From contig NZ_MBSS01000034.1 in assembly GCF_001695855.1 (NCBI RefSeq), positions 1 through 64,000 of the forward strand: 64,000 nt of DNA, written 5' to 3'. The position numbers and the translations under genes are program-made. Positions 55,975-64,000 of the stretch are shown here, in pieces. Every line of letters starts with the position of its first letter. Positions within the stretch are counted from its first letter, which is position 1. This DNA is from Ensifer sp. LC163. Lineage in GTDB: Bacteria; Pseudomonadota; Alphaproteobacteria; Rhizobiales; Rhizobiaceae. The notes below the pieces were generated by a model. It saw only the letters and a program-made list of their open reading frames with translations. It ran no database searches and was not told the DNA's origin.

Positions 55975-57111
55975 TCAGTCGCTCAGCGTGTCGAAGAAAT
56001 CCTTCATTCGGGCGAAGAAGCCGGCGGATTCCGGGTTGTTGTCCTTCGACGAGATCTGCTCGAATTCCTGCAGCAGCTCGCGCTGGCGCTTGGTCAGCTT
56101 CTGCGGCGTCTCGATCTGCATCTGGATGTAGAGATCGCCGGTCTGGCTGGAACGCAGCACCGGCATGCCCTTGCCCTTCAGGCGGAACTGCTTGCCGGCC
56201 TGGGTGCCTTCCGGCACGGTCACGCGCGACTTGGTGCCGTCGAGCGTGGTGACGTCGAACTTGCCGCCCAGCGCCGCCGTCGTCATCGAGATCGGCACGC
56301 TGCAATAGAGATCGGCGCCGTCGCGCTGGTAGAACTCGTGCGGCTTGACCGAGAGGAAGATGTAGAGATCGCCCGCCGGTCCGCCGCGCAGGCCCGCTTC
56401 CCCTTCGCCGGAGAGGCGAATGCGGGTGCCGTCTTCGATGCCGGCCGGAATGTTGACGGAGAGCGTGCGCTCCTCAGTGACGCGGCCATGGCCGTGGCAC
56501 TTGGTGCAGGGATCGGTGATCGTCTGGCCACGGCCGCCGCAGGTCGGGCAGGTGCGCTCGATCGAGAAGAAACCCTGGGCGGCGCGTACGCGGCCGGAGC
56601 CCTGACAGGTTCCGCAGGTCTTCGGGCTGGTCCCGGGCTTGGCGCCGGACCCGGTGCAGACATCGCAGGTGATCGAGGTCGGCACCCGGATCTGTGCGGT
56701 CTTGCCGGAATAGGCCTCTTCCAGCGAGATTTCCATGTTGTAGCGCAGATCGGCGCCGCGCTCGCGGCCACCCGACGAACGCCGCTGGCGCCCGCCACCC
56801 ATCATCTCGCCAAAGATGTCTTCGAAGATGTCCGAGAAACCGCCGGCGCCGCCGGCGCCACCGCCGAAGCCGTTGCCCATGCCGCCTTGCTCGAAGGCCG
56901 CGTGGCCGTAGCGATCATAGGCCGCTCGCTTCTGCGGGTCCTTGAGCGTCTCGTAGGCTTGGTTGATTTCCTTGAAGGTCTTTTCCGAGGCGGCGTCGCC
57001 GGGGTTCTTGTCCGGATGATACTGCATCGCCAGTTTGCGGAAGGCGCTCTTCAGCTCCTTCTCATCCGCGTTCTTGGCAACGCCAAGCGTTTCGTAAAGA
57101 TCACGTTTCAT
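55975..57111 (-). CDS. dnaJ: Co-chaperone DnaJ
   Basis: A 378-residue type I Hsp40. The J domain has YHPDKNPGD (HPD motif, about 32-40), followed by a Gly/Phe-rich linker and four zinc-binding repeats ([32 protein letters not shown]), then the substrate-binding domain. It stimulates DnaK ATPase. It lies downstream of dnaK on the same strand but beyond a terminator, so it probably has its own promoter in the 300-base gap. Confidence 0.97.
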   Translation of the reverse strand: MKRDLYETLGVAKNADEKELKSAFRKLAMQYHPDKNPGDAASEKTFKEINQAYETLKDPQKRAAYDRYGHAAFEQGGMGNGFGGGAGGAGGFSDIFEDIFGEMMGGGRQRRSSGGRERGADLRYNMEISLEEAYSGKTAQIRVPTSITCDVCTGSGAKPGTSPKTCGTCQGSGRVRAAQGFFSIERTCPTCGGRGQTITDPCTKCHGHGRVTEERTLSVNIPAGIEDGTRIRLSGEGEAGLRGGPAGDLYIFLSVKPHEFYQRDGADLYCSVPISMTTAALGGKFDVTTLDGTKSRVTVPEGTQAGKQFRLKGKGMPVLRSSQTGDLYIQMQIETPQKLTKRQRELLQEFEQISSKDNNPESAGFFARMKDFFDTLSD

Positions 57112-57408
57112 TCTTCAAAGATTGTCCTGTTGACAAGGCGTGCCAGCGCGGGGGCCCGGCGGCGGCCTGGTTACCTTGCCACTGGATTTAGTAAACCTTG
57201 AAGCGCGATACCATAGCCCATCGGGCCGCGGACGCGGTTTTTTGTCGGAAAAATGACGTTTGTGCCGGTCTTGCACCGTCTTGGCTCCATTTGGCAGCGC
57301 CCATGTCGGCGACATTGCCCTGTGGTGGCAGTCTCAGCAACGTGGATCGTCGGGGGCTGGTGCCCATCACAAGCCGCCTGGCGCGAGCTTGCGAGGGATG
57401 GGAGCAAC
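57112..57408 (-). other. dnaK-dnaJ intergenic region
   Basis: About 300 bases with no credible gene separate the dnaK terminator from the dnaJ start. It should contain the dnaJ promoter. I looked for the CTTG-N17/18-CYTATNTNNG heat-shock pattern on the minus strand and did not find a convincing match. Short overlapping reading frames on both strands have no coding character. Confidence 0.5.
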
Positions 57409-57438
57409 AAAAAAGCCCGGGTCACCCCGGGCTTTTCC
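57409..57438 (-). terminator. Rho-independent terminator of dnaK
   Basis: On the minus strand, AGCCCGGG and CCCGGGCT pair around four bases and are followed by a six-base U-tract (A-run at 57409-57414). It lies 20 bases past the dnaK stop. Confidence 0.9.
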
Positions 57439-57457
57439 GTCTCTAGGAGAGAGCGAC

Positions 57458-59380
57458 TTAGGCCGACCGCTTACGGTCGTCTTCGTCGTTGACTTCTTCA
57501 TAGTCCGCATCGACGACATCGCCGTCGCGGGCGGCGTCAGCGGCGGCGTCCGCATGGGCGGCGTCCGTCTGCTGGGCCTCATAGATCGCCTGACCAAGCT
57601 TCATGGAGACTTCCATCAGCGTGTTGGTCTTGGCCTTGATGTCTTCGGCGTCCGGCTCGGAGGCCTCGACAGCGGTCTTCAGCGCGGCAATGGCCTCGGA
57701 GATCGCGTTGCGGTCGGTTTCCGAAACCTTGTCGCCATAGTCCTTCAGCGACTTTTCCGAAGAATGGATCAGGCTTTCGGCCTGGTTCTTCGCTTCCACG
57801 CCTTCGCGGCGCTTCTTGTCGGCTTCGGCATTGGCCTCGGCGTCCTTGACCATCTTCTCGATGTCGGCGTCGGACAGGCCACCGGATGCCTGGATGCGGA
57901 TCTGGTGTTCCTTGCCCGTACCCTTGTCCTTGGCCGAGACCTGCACGATGCCGTTGGCGTCGATGTCGAAGGTCACTTCGATCTGCGGCATGCCGCGCGG
58001 TGCCGGCGGAATGCCGACGAGATCGAACTGGCCGAGCAGCTTGTTGTCGGCTGCCATTTCGCGCTCGCCCTGGGAGACGCGGATCGTCACGGCCGACTGG
58101 TTGTCGTCGGCGGTCGAGAAGGTCTGCGACTTCTTGGTCGGGATCGTCGTGTTGCGTTCGATCAGGCGGGTGAAGACGCCGCCGAGCGTTTCGATGCCGA
58201 GCGACAGCGGGGTCACGTCGAGCAGCAGGACGTCCTTGACGTCGCCCTGCAGGACGCCGGCCTGGATCGCAGCACCCATGGCCACGACTTCATCCGGGTT
58301 CACGCCCTTGTGCGGCTCCTTGCCGAACAGCTGCTTCACGGTTTCCTGGACCTTCGGCATGCGGCTCATGCCGCCGACGAGAACGACTTCGTCGATTTCG
58401 GCAGCCGAGACGCCGGCATCCTTGAGCGCGGCCTTGCACGGAGCAACGGTGCGCTGGATCAGGTCGTCGACAAGCGCTTCGAACTTGGCGCGGGTCAGCT
58501 TCATCGTCAGGTGCTTCGGACCGGAAGCGTCCGCCGTGATGAACGGCAGGTTGATTTCGGTCTGCTGCGACGAAGACAGCTCGATCTTGGCCTTTTCGGC
58601 AGCCTCCTTGAGGCGCTGAAGAGCGAGCTTGTCGTTCTTCAGGTCGATGCCCTGTTCCTTCTTGAACTCGCCGGCGAGGTATTCGACGAGACGCATGTCG
58701 AAGTCTTCACCACCGAGGAAGGTGTCGCCGTTGGTCGACTTCACTTCGAAGACGCCGTCGCCGATTTCGAGAACCGAGATATCGAAGGTGCCGCCGCCAA
58801 GGTCGTAGACGGCGATCGTCTTGCCGTCCTTCTTGTCGAGGCCGTAGGCGAGCGCGGCAGCGGTCGGCTCGTTGATGATGCGCAGCACTTCAAGGCCAGC
58901 GATCTTGCCGGCATCCTTGGTTGCCTGGCGCTGGGCGTCGTTGAAGTAGGCCGGAACGGTGATGACGGCCTTCTCGACCTTTTCACCGAGGTAGGATTCG
59001 GCGGTTTCCTTCATCTTCTGAAGAATCATGGCGGAGATCTGCGACGGCGAATAGTCCGTGCCGTGCGCTTCGACCCAGGCGTCGCCATTGTCGGCCTTGG
59101 TAATCTTGTAAGGCACCATGGCCTTGTCTTTTTGCGTGGTCGGATCCTGGAAGGTGCGGCCGATCAGGCGCTTGATCGCAAAAAGCGTGTTTTCCGGATT
59201 GGTGACCGCCTGGCGCTTGGCCGGCTGGCCAACGAGACGTTCGCCGTCTTCGCTGAATGCCACCATCGAGGGGGTCGTGCGCGCGCCCTCGGCATTTTCG
59301 ATCACCTTCGCGTCTTTTCCGTCCATGACGGCAACGCAGGAGTTGGTCGTTCCCAGGTCAATACCAATAACTTTAGCCAT
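57458..59380 (-). CDS. dnaK: Chaperone DnaK (Hsp70)
   Basis: A 640-residue Hsp70. The ATPase domain has [30 protein letters not shown] and [15 protein letters not shown]; the linker is [18 protein letters not shown] (about 390); the lid ends in a [12 protein letters not shown] acidic tail extended by RKRSA. AAGGAGAG precedes the ATG. A good RpoH-type promoter lies 110-141 bases upstream and a strong terminator follows. Confidence 0.98.
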   Translation of the reverse strand: MAKVIGIDLGTTNSCVAVMDGKDAKVIENAEGARTTPSMVAFSEDGERLVGQPAKRQAVTNPENTLFAIKRLIGRTFQDPTTQKDKAMVPYKITKADNGDAWVEAHGTDYSPSQISAMILQKMKETAESYLGEKVEKAVITVPAYFNDAQRQATKDAGKIAGLEVLRIINEPTAAALAYGLDKKDGKTIAVYDLGGGTFDISVLEIGDGVFEVKSTNGDTFLGGEDFDMRLVEYLAGEFKKEQGIDLKNDKLALQRLKEAAEKAKIELSSSQQTEINLPFITADASGPKHLTMKLTRAKFEALVDDLIQRTVAPCKAALKDAGVSAAEIDEVVLVGGMSRMPKVQETVKQLFGKEPHKGVNPDEVVAMGAAIQAGVLQGDVKDVLLLDVTPLSLGIETLGGVFTRLIERNTTIPTKKSQTFSTADDNQSAVTIRVSQGEREMAADNKLLGQFDLVGIPPAPRGMPQIEVTFDIDANGIVQVSAKDKGTGKEHQIRIQASGGLSDADIEKMVKDAEANAEADKKRREGVEAKNQAESLIHSSEKSLKDYGDKVSETDRNAISEAIAALKTAVEASEPDAEDIKAKTNTLMEVSMKLGQAIYEAQQTDAAHADAAADAARDGDVVDADYEEVNDEDDRKRSA

Positions 59381-59489
59381 GTCGTTCTCTCCTTGCAGCG
59401 GACTGTCGGAACCCGGTCAGGCATTCGTGAGACAGCCCCTAACGGGATGGTCTTTGGATTTCTTCGCAGCGGTGGCTGCGCCGATGCGG

Positions 59490-59521
59490 CGTATATAAGG
59501 ACCGGCGTTTCGGACTGCAAG
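59490..59521 (-). promoter_or_regulatory. RpoH (sigma-32) type heat-shock promoter of dnaK
   Basis: On the minus strand CTTG (59521-59518) is followed after 18 bases by CTTATATACG (59499-59490). This is a full match to the alphaproteobacterial heat-shock consensus CTTG-N17/18-CYTATNTNNG. It gives an untranslated leader of roughly 100 bases before dnaK. No CIRCE inverted repeat was seen, so control is probably by RpoH alone. Confidence 0.83.
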
Positions 59522-59643
59522 GCATTCTGCGGGGCGATTGGGGGCAAAAGCAAGCCTGCGTTTTTGGAACGCGGCGCGCAACAGGCGCCCGGCCCGCCGC
59601 GGCGGCGGCGCCAAAGCCGCAGGACGGCGCCGTTTGCGCCGCC

Positions 59644-61884
59644 TCAGCCGCCCGTCAGGATATCGAAAAGCGTCGTGCGCTTGGTGGCGCCGGTGGTCTC
59701 GCCGACATCGGCCGGCGGCACCATGCCGCCGTTACCTTCAGGCAAGGGCCGGGTCTGCTGTACAGCGATCGAGCCGTCGACGCCATCAGGCGGTTCCGGA
59801 AACGCGTTCGGATCGCCGGAAAGCATGTCTCCCGTCGCGGCAGGCGGCGCGCCGCCGTCGTCGAAGACCGGCTGCACTCCTGTGGTGCCGAACAGCGGCG
59901 AGGGCGAAAGCCCTTCATGCGCGGCCACCATAAAGTCGTGCCAGGCCCTGGCGGGCAGGCCGCCGCCGGTGACTTTTTTCATCGACTTACCGTCGTCATT
60001 GCCGAACCAGACGCCGGTGGTGAGGTTCGAGGTGTAGCCGACGAAGAGCGCATCGCGGAAGGATTGCGTCGTTCCGGTCTTGCCGGCCGCTTCCCAGCCC
60101 TTCAGATGCGCTTTCTTGCCGGTGCCGTTGGTCAGTACCCGCACCATCATCTGGTTCATTTCGCTGACGATCGCCGGGTCGAGCACCCGCGGCGGGTTGT
60201 CGTAGGTGTTTTCGTAGAGCACCGTGCCGTCGGCCTTCGAAATCCGGCGGATGACATGCGGCGTCGCCTTGAAGCCGCCGTTCATGAACGGCGCATAGGC
60301 CGAGGTCAGCTCGACGAGGCTCACTTCCGAGGTGCCGAGCGCGATCGAGGCATTGGCCTGCATCTCGGAATCGATGCCGAGGCGATGCGCCACCTTCACC
60401 ACGTTCTGCGGGCCGACCTCCATCACCAGCTGCGCGGCGATGGTGTTCAGCGAATTGGCCAGCGCGTCGGCGAGTGTGACTTCGCCACGGTATTTCTGGT
60501 CGTAATTCTCGGGCGTCCAGTTGCCGATCCTGACCGGGCCGTCGTTGCGGATCGACATCGGCGTGCGGCCGATCTCGAGCGCTGCGGCATAGACGAAGGG
60601 CTTGAAGGCCGAGCCCGGTTGACGCTTCGCCTTGGAGGCGCGGTCGAACTGGCTCTCGGCGTAGTCCTTGCCCCCGACCAGCGCGCGGATCGCGCCGGTG
60701 CCGTCGATCGACACCAGGGCTGCCTGCGAGGCATCGAGCTTGGCGCCGTCGGCAGCAAGCGTGGCGCTGATCGCCTCCTCCGCCTTCTTTTCCAGATTGA
60801 GGTCGATGGTGGTGTCGACGATCAGGTCTTCTTTGACGTCGCCGATCATGCCGGGAAGCTGGTCCATCACCATGTCGGCAACATAGTGTTCGGCACCCGA
60901 CCAGTAGCTCTTGGCCTTGGTCGGCGTCTGCGACATTGCCGTCTTGATTTCGCTGTCGGTGACGAAGCCTTCCTCGCGCATGGCGCCGAGAACGACCTGG
61001 GCGCGCGCTTCCGCAGCCTTCGGATCACGGGCGGGCGACAGGCGGGAGGGCGCCTTCAACAGGCCGGCCAGCAGCGCCGCTTCGCCGAGGTTCACGTCGC
61101 GCGCCGATTTGTTGAAGTAGCGTCTCGATGCCGCCTCGACGCCGTAGGCGTTCGAGCCGAAGAACACCCGGTTGAGATACATCGCCAGGATCTGGTCCTT
61201 GGAGTATTTCTGCTCCAGCCAGAAGGCGAGCAGCACTTCCTGAACCTTTCGCTCCAAGGTCCGCTCCGGCGACAGGAACAGGTTCTTGGCAAGCTGCTGG
61301 GTCAGCGTCGAGCCGCCCTGAACCATCCGGCCGGTGGTGACGTTCGTCAGCATGGCGCGGGCGAGGCCCAGCGGATCGACGCCGAAATGCGAATAGAACC
61401 GGCGGTCCTCGATGGCGATCACCGCCTGCGGGATGTAGGGCGACATGTTTTCCAGCGACAGCGCTTCGCCGCCGGTCGTGCCGCGGTTGGCGATGATGTC
61501 GCCGTTGACGGAAAGGATCTTGACGTTGGGTGGACGCTCGGGGATCGACCAGCTTTCAGCGCTCGGCATGCGCGCGCCATAGTAGAGCACGAGACCGCCG
61601 ACGCCCATCGCCCCCCAGATGCCGAGCACGATGCACCAGTAAAACAACGTGCGCACGAGGCCGATGAAACCGCCACCATTGCCGGAGCCGCGTCGTGTTC
61701 CGCCGCGCTTGCTGCGCTGCGTCTTCTTCTTGGGCGCAGGAGCGGATTTGCCTCGGGCGGCCGGTTTGCGGCTGCCGCCGGTCACGCGATCGCTGGCCTC
61801 GATGCGAAAATCGTCATCGTCGTTGTCGGCACTGCCGGCGAACGAGGGTTCGATCCGTTGTCCTGACTTGCCGCTTGCTGCCAT
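59644..61884 (-). CDS. Penicillin-binding protein 1A (bifunctional glycosyltransferase/transpeptidase)
   Basis: A 746-residue class A PBP. A 70-residue cytoplasmic tail rich in Lys/Arg and Ala (APAPKKKTQRSKRGGTRRG) precedes one helix (about 75-100). The GT51 domain shows EDRRFYSHFGVDPLGLARA and GGSTLTQQLAKNLFLS; the transpeptidase has GSAFKPFVYAAAL (SxxK Ser), SLNTIA and KTGTTQSFRDALF. The C-terminal 70 residues are Gly/Pro/Asp-rich and probably disordered. It polymerises and cross-links murein. It is shorter than the long OB-domain PBP1A of enterobacteria. Confidence 0.94.
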   Translation of the reverse strand: MAASGKSGQRIEPSFAGSADNDDDDFRIEASDRVTGGSRKPAARGKSAPAPKKKTQRSKRGGTRRGSGNGGGFIGLVRTLFYWCIVLGIWGAMGVGGLVLYYGARMPSAESWSIPERPPNVKILSVNGDIIANRGTTGGEALSLENMSPYIPQAVIAIEDRRFYSHFGVDPLGLARAMLTNVTTGRMVQGGSTLTQQLAKNLFLSPERTLERKVQEVLLAFWLEQKYSKDQILAMYLNRVFFGSNAYGVEAASRRYFNKSARDVNLGEAALLAGLLKAPSRLSPARDPKAAEARAQVVLGAMREEGFVTDSEIKTAMSQTPTKAKSYWSGAEHYVADMVMDQLPGMIGDVKEDLIVDTTIDLNLEKKAEEAISATLAADGAKLDASQAALVSIDGTGAIRALVGGKDYAESQFDRASKAKRQPGSAFKPFVYAAALEIGRTPMSIRNDGPVRIGNWTPENYDQKYRGEVTLADALANSLNTIAAQLVMEVGPQNVVKVAHRLGIDSEMQANASIALGTSEVSLVELTSAYAPFMNGGFKATPHVIRRISKADGTVLYENTYDNPPRVLDPAIVSEMNQMMVRVLTNGTGKKAHLKGWEAAGKTGTTQSFRDALFVGYTSNLTTGVWFGNDDGKSMKKVTGGGLPARAWHDFMVAAHEGLSPSPLFGTTGVQPVFDDGGAPPAATGDMLSGDPNAFPEPPDGVDGSIAVQQTRPLPEGNGGMVPPADVGETTGATKRTTLFDILTGG

Positions 61885-62217
61885 GCCGTTTGGATTTACC
61901 CCTCATGCCGCATCGCGGGCGCCCAGTCGTCCGCCCCAGCGGCGAACGCAATCTCAAAGGCGGGGGAGAGTTGATCGATCGACCCGCCACGGCGATGCGG
62001 TGAACTTTAAATGCGGCAATTTAAGGGGGGGTTAAAAACCGGTTTGTAAAATATGCATGGTCTTCAACAACTTGCCCTAATCTCAATCCTGTTTGTGGTG
62101 GCTTATCGGCTAACGGAGCAAGTAGTGTTGGGCGTCAAAAGCGCCACATAAAGTGGCCGAATAACGCTCGATATCGGCAAGGGCGGCTGCTCTGTCGACC
62201 TGGATCTGTCGCTGTCA
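61885..62217. other. Gene-free stretch upstream of PBP1A
   Basis: About 330 bases separate the PBP1A start from the inverted repeat before the first small ORF. The stretch contains AT-rich patches near 62005-62060, including a G-run and TTTGTAAAATATG, that could be promoters for PBP1A (minus) or the small ORFs (plus). I see no coding frame with a ribosome-binding site and no RNA gene. Confidence 0.4.
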
Positions 62218-62244
62218 AGGAAATTAAACGGTCAGAAATTTCCT
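62218..62244 (+). promoter_or_regulatory. Inverted repeat upstream of the 26-residue ORF
   Basis: AGGAAATT and AATTTCCT are perfect eight-base arms separated by 11 bases, 58 bases upstream of the small ORF start codon. The geometry (one helical turn plus between arms) suits a dimeric regulator site. The regulator is unknown. Confidence 0.45.
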
Positions 62245-62302
62245 AGGATCTGGCATTTGCGATGTAGTATCTGAGAGGTCGTCTTCAATAAGGAGCGACC
62301 AC

Positions 62303-62383
62303 ATGACACTTCTTCAATTCAGTTACATGATGATTGCTATTTCGTATTTCGTGGCTGCTGTTGCGCTGAATTCGCCGCACTGA
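62303..62383 (+). CDS. Candidate 26-residue small membrane protein
   Basis: An ATG preceded by AAGGAG with seven-base spacing (62290-62295) opens a frame encoding TLLQFSYMMIAISYFVAAVA then LNSPH after the start Met. Residues about 3-22 could form a single transmembrane helix, and the strong SD is the main support for translation. Nothing in the composition identifies a family. It is isolated, plus strand, about 190 bases ahead of another short ORF. A chance ORF cannot be excluded by sequence alone. Confidence 0.5.
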   Translation: MTLLQFSYMMIAISYFVAAVALNSPH

Positions 62384-62574
62384 AAATCCCGAAAGAATAA
62401 CTTTTCGCAGCCATATTGACGGTTGAGATTGCAACCACCAAATGAAATTCAACACGAAACAGCCGCGTGATGAGAGCCACCGTCCAGCTGTTGAATTGGA
62501 AAATAGCTCTCAGCATTGGTCTGGTGTGCATGGGCGGTTACCAAAGGCCACGCACAGAGATAGGGAGACGCCTC

Positions 62575-62688
62575 ATGCAGGCTATCTTCGTTCTCGAAGC
62601 CAGCCAGTCGACCAAGACGGTCAGATTGGGCCTTGATCTTAGGATCAGTGTGGCTTTGATCGGACTGCTGCTTAGTCGGCTGTTCTAG
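62575..62688 (+). CDS. Candidate 37-residue small protein
   Basis: An ATG preceded by GGGAGA (seven-base spacing) opens a 37-residue frame with an N-terminal QAIFVLEASQSTKTVRLGLD part and a hydrophobic C-terminus SVALIGLLLSRLF. A strong terminator follows six bases after the stop, so a transcript ends exactly here. The same frame is open 36 codons further upstream, but no SD supports those starts. No family is recognised. Confidence 0.48.
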   Translation: MQAIFVLEASQSTKTVRLGLDLRISVALIGLLLSRLF

Positions 62689-62693
62689 TGGAA

Positions 62694-62724
62694 AAGCCCT
62701 CTTGCGAAAGCAGGAGGGTTTTTC
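62694..62724 (+). terminator. Rho-independent terminator after the small ORFs
   Basis: CCCTCTTGC and GCAGGAGGG pair (one wobble) around GAAA, followed by a T-rich tract. It has no neighbour on the plus strand other than the small ORFs or an unannotated RNA, so it marks a real transcript. Confidence 0.88.
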
Positions 62725-62767
62725 TTTTTTTGTCCGATTTCCATTCGTGTGAAAGCGGCCAGTCGGT

Positions 62768-62977
62768 TTATTCGGCGGTCTTTTCATGCTGAATTACGCG
62801 ATCGGTCTTTTTCAGCAGCACCATTTCTTCGGATGCCGGCTGGCTTTCCGTCGTTATGCTGGCGGTCGTTGTCGCGGTGTCGATCGCTGCGTCAGTCTTG
62901 GCGTGATAGGCGCATTCGGCAAATGCCGCGGAGGCGGACAGGCCGGCGGCGGCCAGAGCCACTAGAAGCGTCTTCAT
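62768..62977 (-). CDS. Small secreted hypothetical protein (69 residues)
   Basis: A 69-residue protein with a clean signal peptide (MKTLLVALAAAGLSASAAFA, cleavage before ECAYH), a Thr-rich stretch (DTATTTASITTESQP) and a charged C-terminus (LLKKTDRVIQHEKTAE). AAGGAGA lies upstream of the ATG. The mature part has one cysteine and no recognisable domain. It is monocistronic. Confidence 0.75.
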   Translation of the reverse strand: MKTLLVALAAAGLSASAAFAECAYHAKTDAAIDTATTTASITTESQPASEEMVLLKKTDRVIQHEKTAE

Positions 62978-63094
62978 GATCGTCTCCTTCTCGCTCACCG
63001 GCGAAATCCTAACCCGCAACGCGATCCGCCCGAAATCACGATTTTGTTTCGGCGCGCTGCGTCGGGCGCGGGAGGTAGATCGTAGGCTGTTGTT

Positions 63095-63445
63095 CTACTC
63101 GATCGAACTCCGCAGCGGTGTTTCGCCGACGAGCTTCGCCTGCTTGCTGAGATCCGGATCGGTGTACTCGTAGAGCCACTGGCTGTAGGGCAGTTGCAGC
63201 AGGACGGTTTTTGCCAGCTTGTTGGTCGCGGTCGCATTGCAATCGCGCGCCGGATGCGCCTGTCGAGTGCACATCGCCTGCGGACTATCGACCAGGCGAT
63301 AGCCGTGGCCTTGAAAGACCAGCGCTGTCATCGCAGTCAACTTGTAAGAACCGGGCGGCAGAACAACCAGGCGCAAGCTGGCAAGCCAGGTCGTCAGAAT
63401 CAGGAGAACGATGACCGCGGTCGGGATCTGGAGCAATAATTTCAT
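63095..63445 (-). CDS. Hypothetical membrane-anchored protein (116 residues)
   Basis: An N-terminal helix (MKLLLQIPTAVIVLLILTTW) is followed by a periplasmic-looking region with two cysteines (AMCTRQAHPARDCNATA) that could pair. No domain is recognised. The ATG at 63445 has AGG eight bases upstream; an ATG at 63478 lacks an SD. It is transcribed away from the sRNA gene. Confidence 0.6.
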   Translation of the reverse strand: MKLLLQIPTAVIVLLILTTWLASLRLVVLPPGSYKLTAMTALVFQGHGYRLVDSPQAMCTRQAHPARDCNATATNKLAKTVLLQLPYSQWLYEYTDPDLSKQAKLVGETPLRSSIE

Positions 63446-63646
63446 GAAAGGACCTGCAATTCCTAAGTGCAATGACATCTAAGGAACCACAGAACGGCTG
63501 CATGTCGAGGAAGATGTGCGTTCGCCGCTGGATTATCGTTGGTTGTGGTTTACAACCTTTAATATTAGTCTGCCTTAATGAACGCAACCGACAAGGGTCG
63601 GTTGGTGCAATTTTCGGACAGATTGTGCGACGCAGCAAATCTCCCC

Positions 63647-63675
63647 TTGAAAATATTGCGGCGCATGATTATCAT
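63647..63675 (+). promoter_or_regulatory. Sigma-70 promoter of the sRNA
   Basis: TTGAAA (63647-63652) and TATCAT (63670-63675) are separated by exactly 17 bases. The predicted start near 63682 places the first base just ahead of the first of three hairpins. Confidence 0.72.
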
Positions 63676-63681
63676 ATGACT

Positions 63682-63798
63682 TATCGAAGCGCTGCACCTC
63701 CTCCCGCGGCGCCCGATGCGGATCGGTGGCACTCCTCCTCCCAGTCACCGGTCAAGTTTGAGAGCCCCGTGCACCTCCTCCCGCGCGGGGCTCTTTTC
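63682..63798 (+). ncRNA. Three-hairpin anti-Shine-Dalgarno sRNA (alpha-r14/NfeR-like)
   Basis: About 117 bases run from the predicted start to the end of a terminator. Three stem-loops each expose a CCTCC-type loop: GCGCTGC/GCGGCGC around ACCTCCTCCC, CGGTGGC/GTCACCG around ACTCCTCCTCCCA, and the terminator stem GAGCCCCG/CGGGGCTC around CACCTCCTCCC, followed by four T. CCUCC loops can pair with ribosome-binding sites of many mRNAs. Length, three-hairpin design and repeated motif resemble the alphaproteobacterial alpha-r14 family (NfeR1 in S. meliloti); this family assignment is from memory of its features, not a search. Confidence 0.7.
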
Positions 63799-63887
63799 AC
63801 GTCCGGACCCTTGCGCCCCGAACAAAACCATCTGAACGGCGGCGATTCTGCTGGTCCTATAGCTCCTGCGGGTGTATCGGCGCGGTC

Positions 63888-64000
63888 ATGGGCTCCAAGG
63901 CAAACGGTTATATCTACGCGCTCCTCGCCATCGTCATCTTTGCGATCCAGGACGGCATCTCCAAACATCTCGGCAGTATCTATCCGCCGGTCTTCGTGGC
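63888..64000 (+). CDS. DMT-family (EamA) transporter, N-terminal fragment cut by window
   Basis: The first 37 codons read MGSKANGYIYALLAIV then IFAIQDGISKHLGSIYPPVFV, the first helix and loop of a drug/metabolite transporter-family permease (EamA), with the typical QDGISKHL segment. The rest lies beyond position 64000. The substrate is unknown. Confidence 0.72.
   Translation, partial: MGSKANGYIYALLAIVIFAIQDGISKHLGSIYPPVFV

Noticed and set aside
57112-57408. Heat-shock promoter or CIRCE element before dnaJ
   Set aside because: No TTAGCACTC-type inverted repeat and no convincing CTTG-N17/18-CYTAT match was found on the minus strand.
57260-60037. 925-codon open frame on the plus strand
   Set aside because: It lies opposite dnaK and its terminator. 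Its composition mirrors the GC-rich third positions of dnaK, it lacks any domain, and dnaK is unmistakable.
59917-61866. 649-codon open frame on the plus strand
   Set aside because: Antisense to PBP1A; Arg/Asp/His-rich shadow sequence without domains.

Overview
The window looks like chromosomal DNA of a Sinorhizobium/Ensifer-type alphaproteobacterium (Rhizobiaceae). The evidence is high-GC coding with few gaps, a cpa/tad (Flp pilus) locus, a yejABEF operon, a DUF47-pit (orfA-pit) phosphate operon, an alphaproteobacterial RpoH-type promoter ahead of dnaK, and six intergenic copies of two palindromic repeat families of the kind common in Sinorhizobium. The order of gpmA, dapB, glk and mgsA also fits that group, but the genus call is inference.

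Layout. 1-120: 3' part of an initiator tRNA and its terminator, probably the end of an rrn operon. 287-2694: zinc/cadmium/lead P-type ATPase behind a MerR-type promoter. 2815-12659: nucleoside uptake and salvage. An ABC ATPase, two permeases, cdd, purine nucleoside phosphorylase and deoA run on the plus strand and face upp, add and deoB on the minus strand, with a retropepsin-like protease between them. 12900-24807: Flp pilus locus. Two pseudopilins and an orphan secretin N-domain protein are on the minus strand; pilA-cpaABCDEF-tadBC are on the plus strand; a TadD-like TPR lipoprotein closes it. 24942-28719: leucyl aminopeptidase, MarR regulator, NlpC/P60 hydrolase and GhrA-type reductase. 28730-34628: yejABEF peptide importer.

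34851-41120: mepA, mgsA, glk, an ABC exporter, dapB and gpmA. 41121-49959: Ada-type repair protein, DUF2244, nth, a divergent TetR/VOC pair, adenosine kinase, SH3 protein, glycerate dehydrogenase, GNAT, MoeB/ThiF-like enzyme and recF. 50226-51914: Pho box and DUF47-pit. 51971-55953: a serine-hydrolase remnant, a LysR/SDR divergent pair, and a DUF1326-DUF2182 pair. 55975-61884: dnaJ, dnaK and PBP1A on the minus strand. 61885-64000: a gene-poor stretch with two very short SD-preceded ORFs, two small secreted or anchored proteins, a three-hairpin anti-Shine-Dalgarno sRNA, and the start of a DMT transporter.

How the genes work together. The nucleoside block imports nucleosides, deaminates (Cdd, Add) and phosphorolyses them (PNP, DeoA), converts pentose-1-P (DeoB) and rescues uracil (Upp). 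The adenosine kinase at 44583 adds a second adenosine route. The substrate-binding protein and deoC are not seen here. The least explained elements are the tiny ORFs and sRNA near the right end, the DUF1326-DUF2182 pair, and several unassigned palindromic operators.
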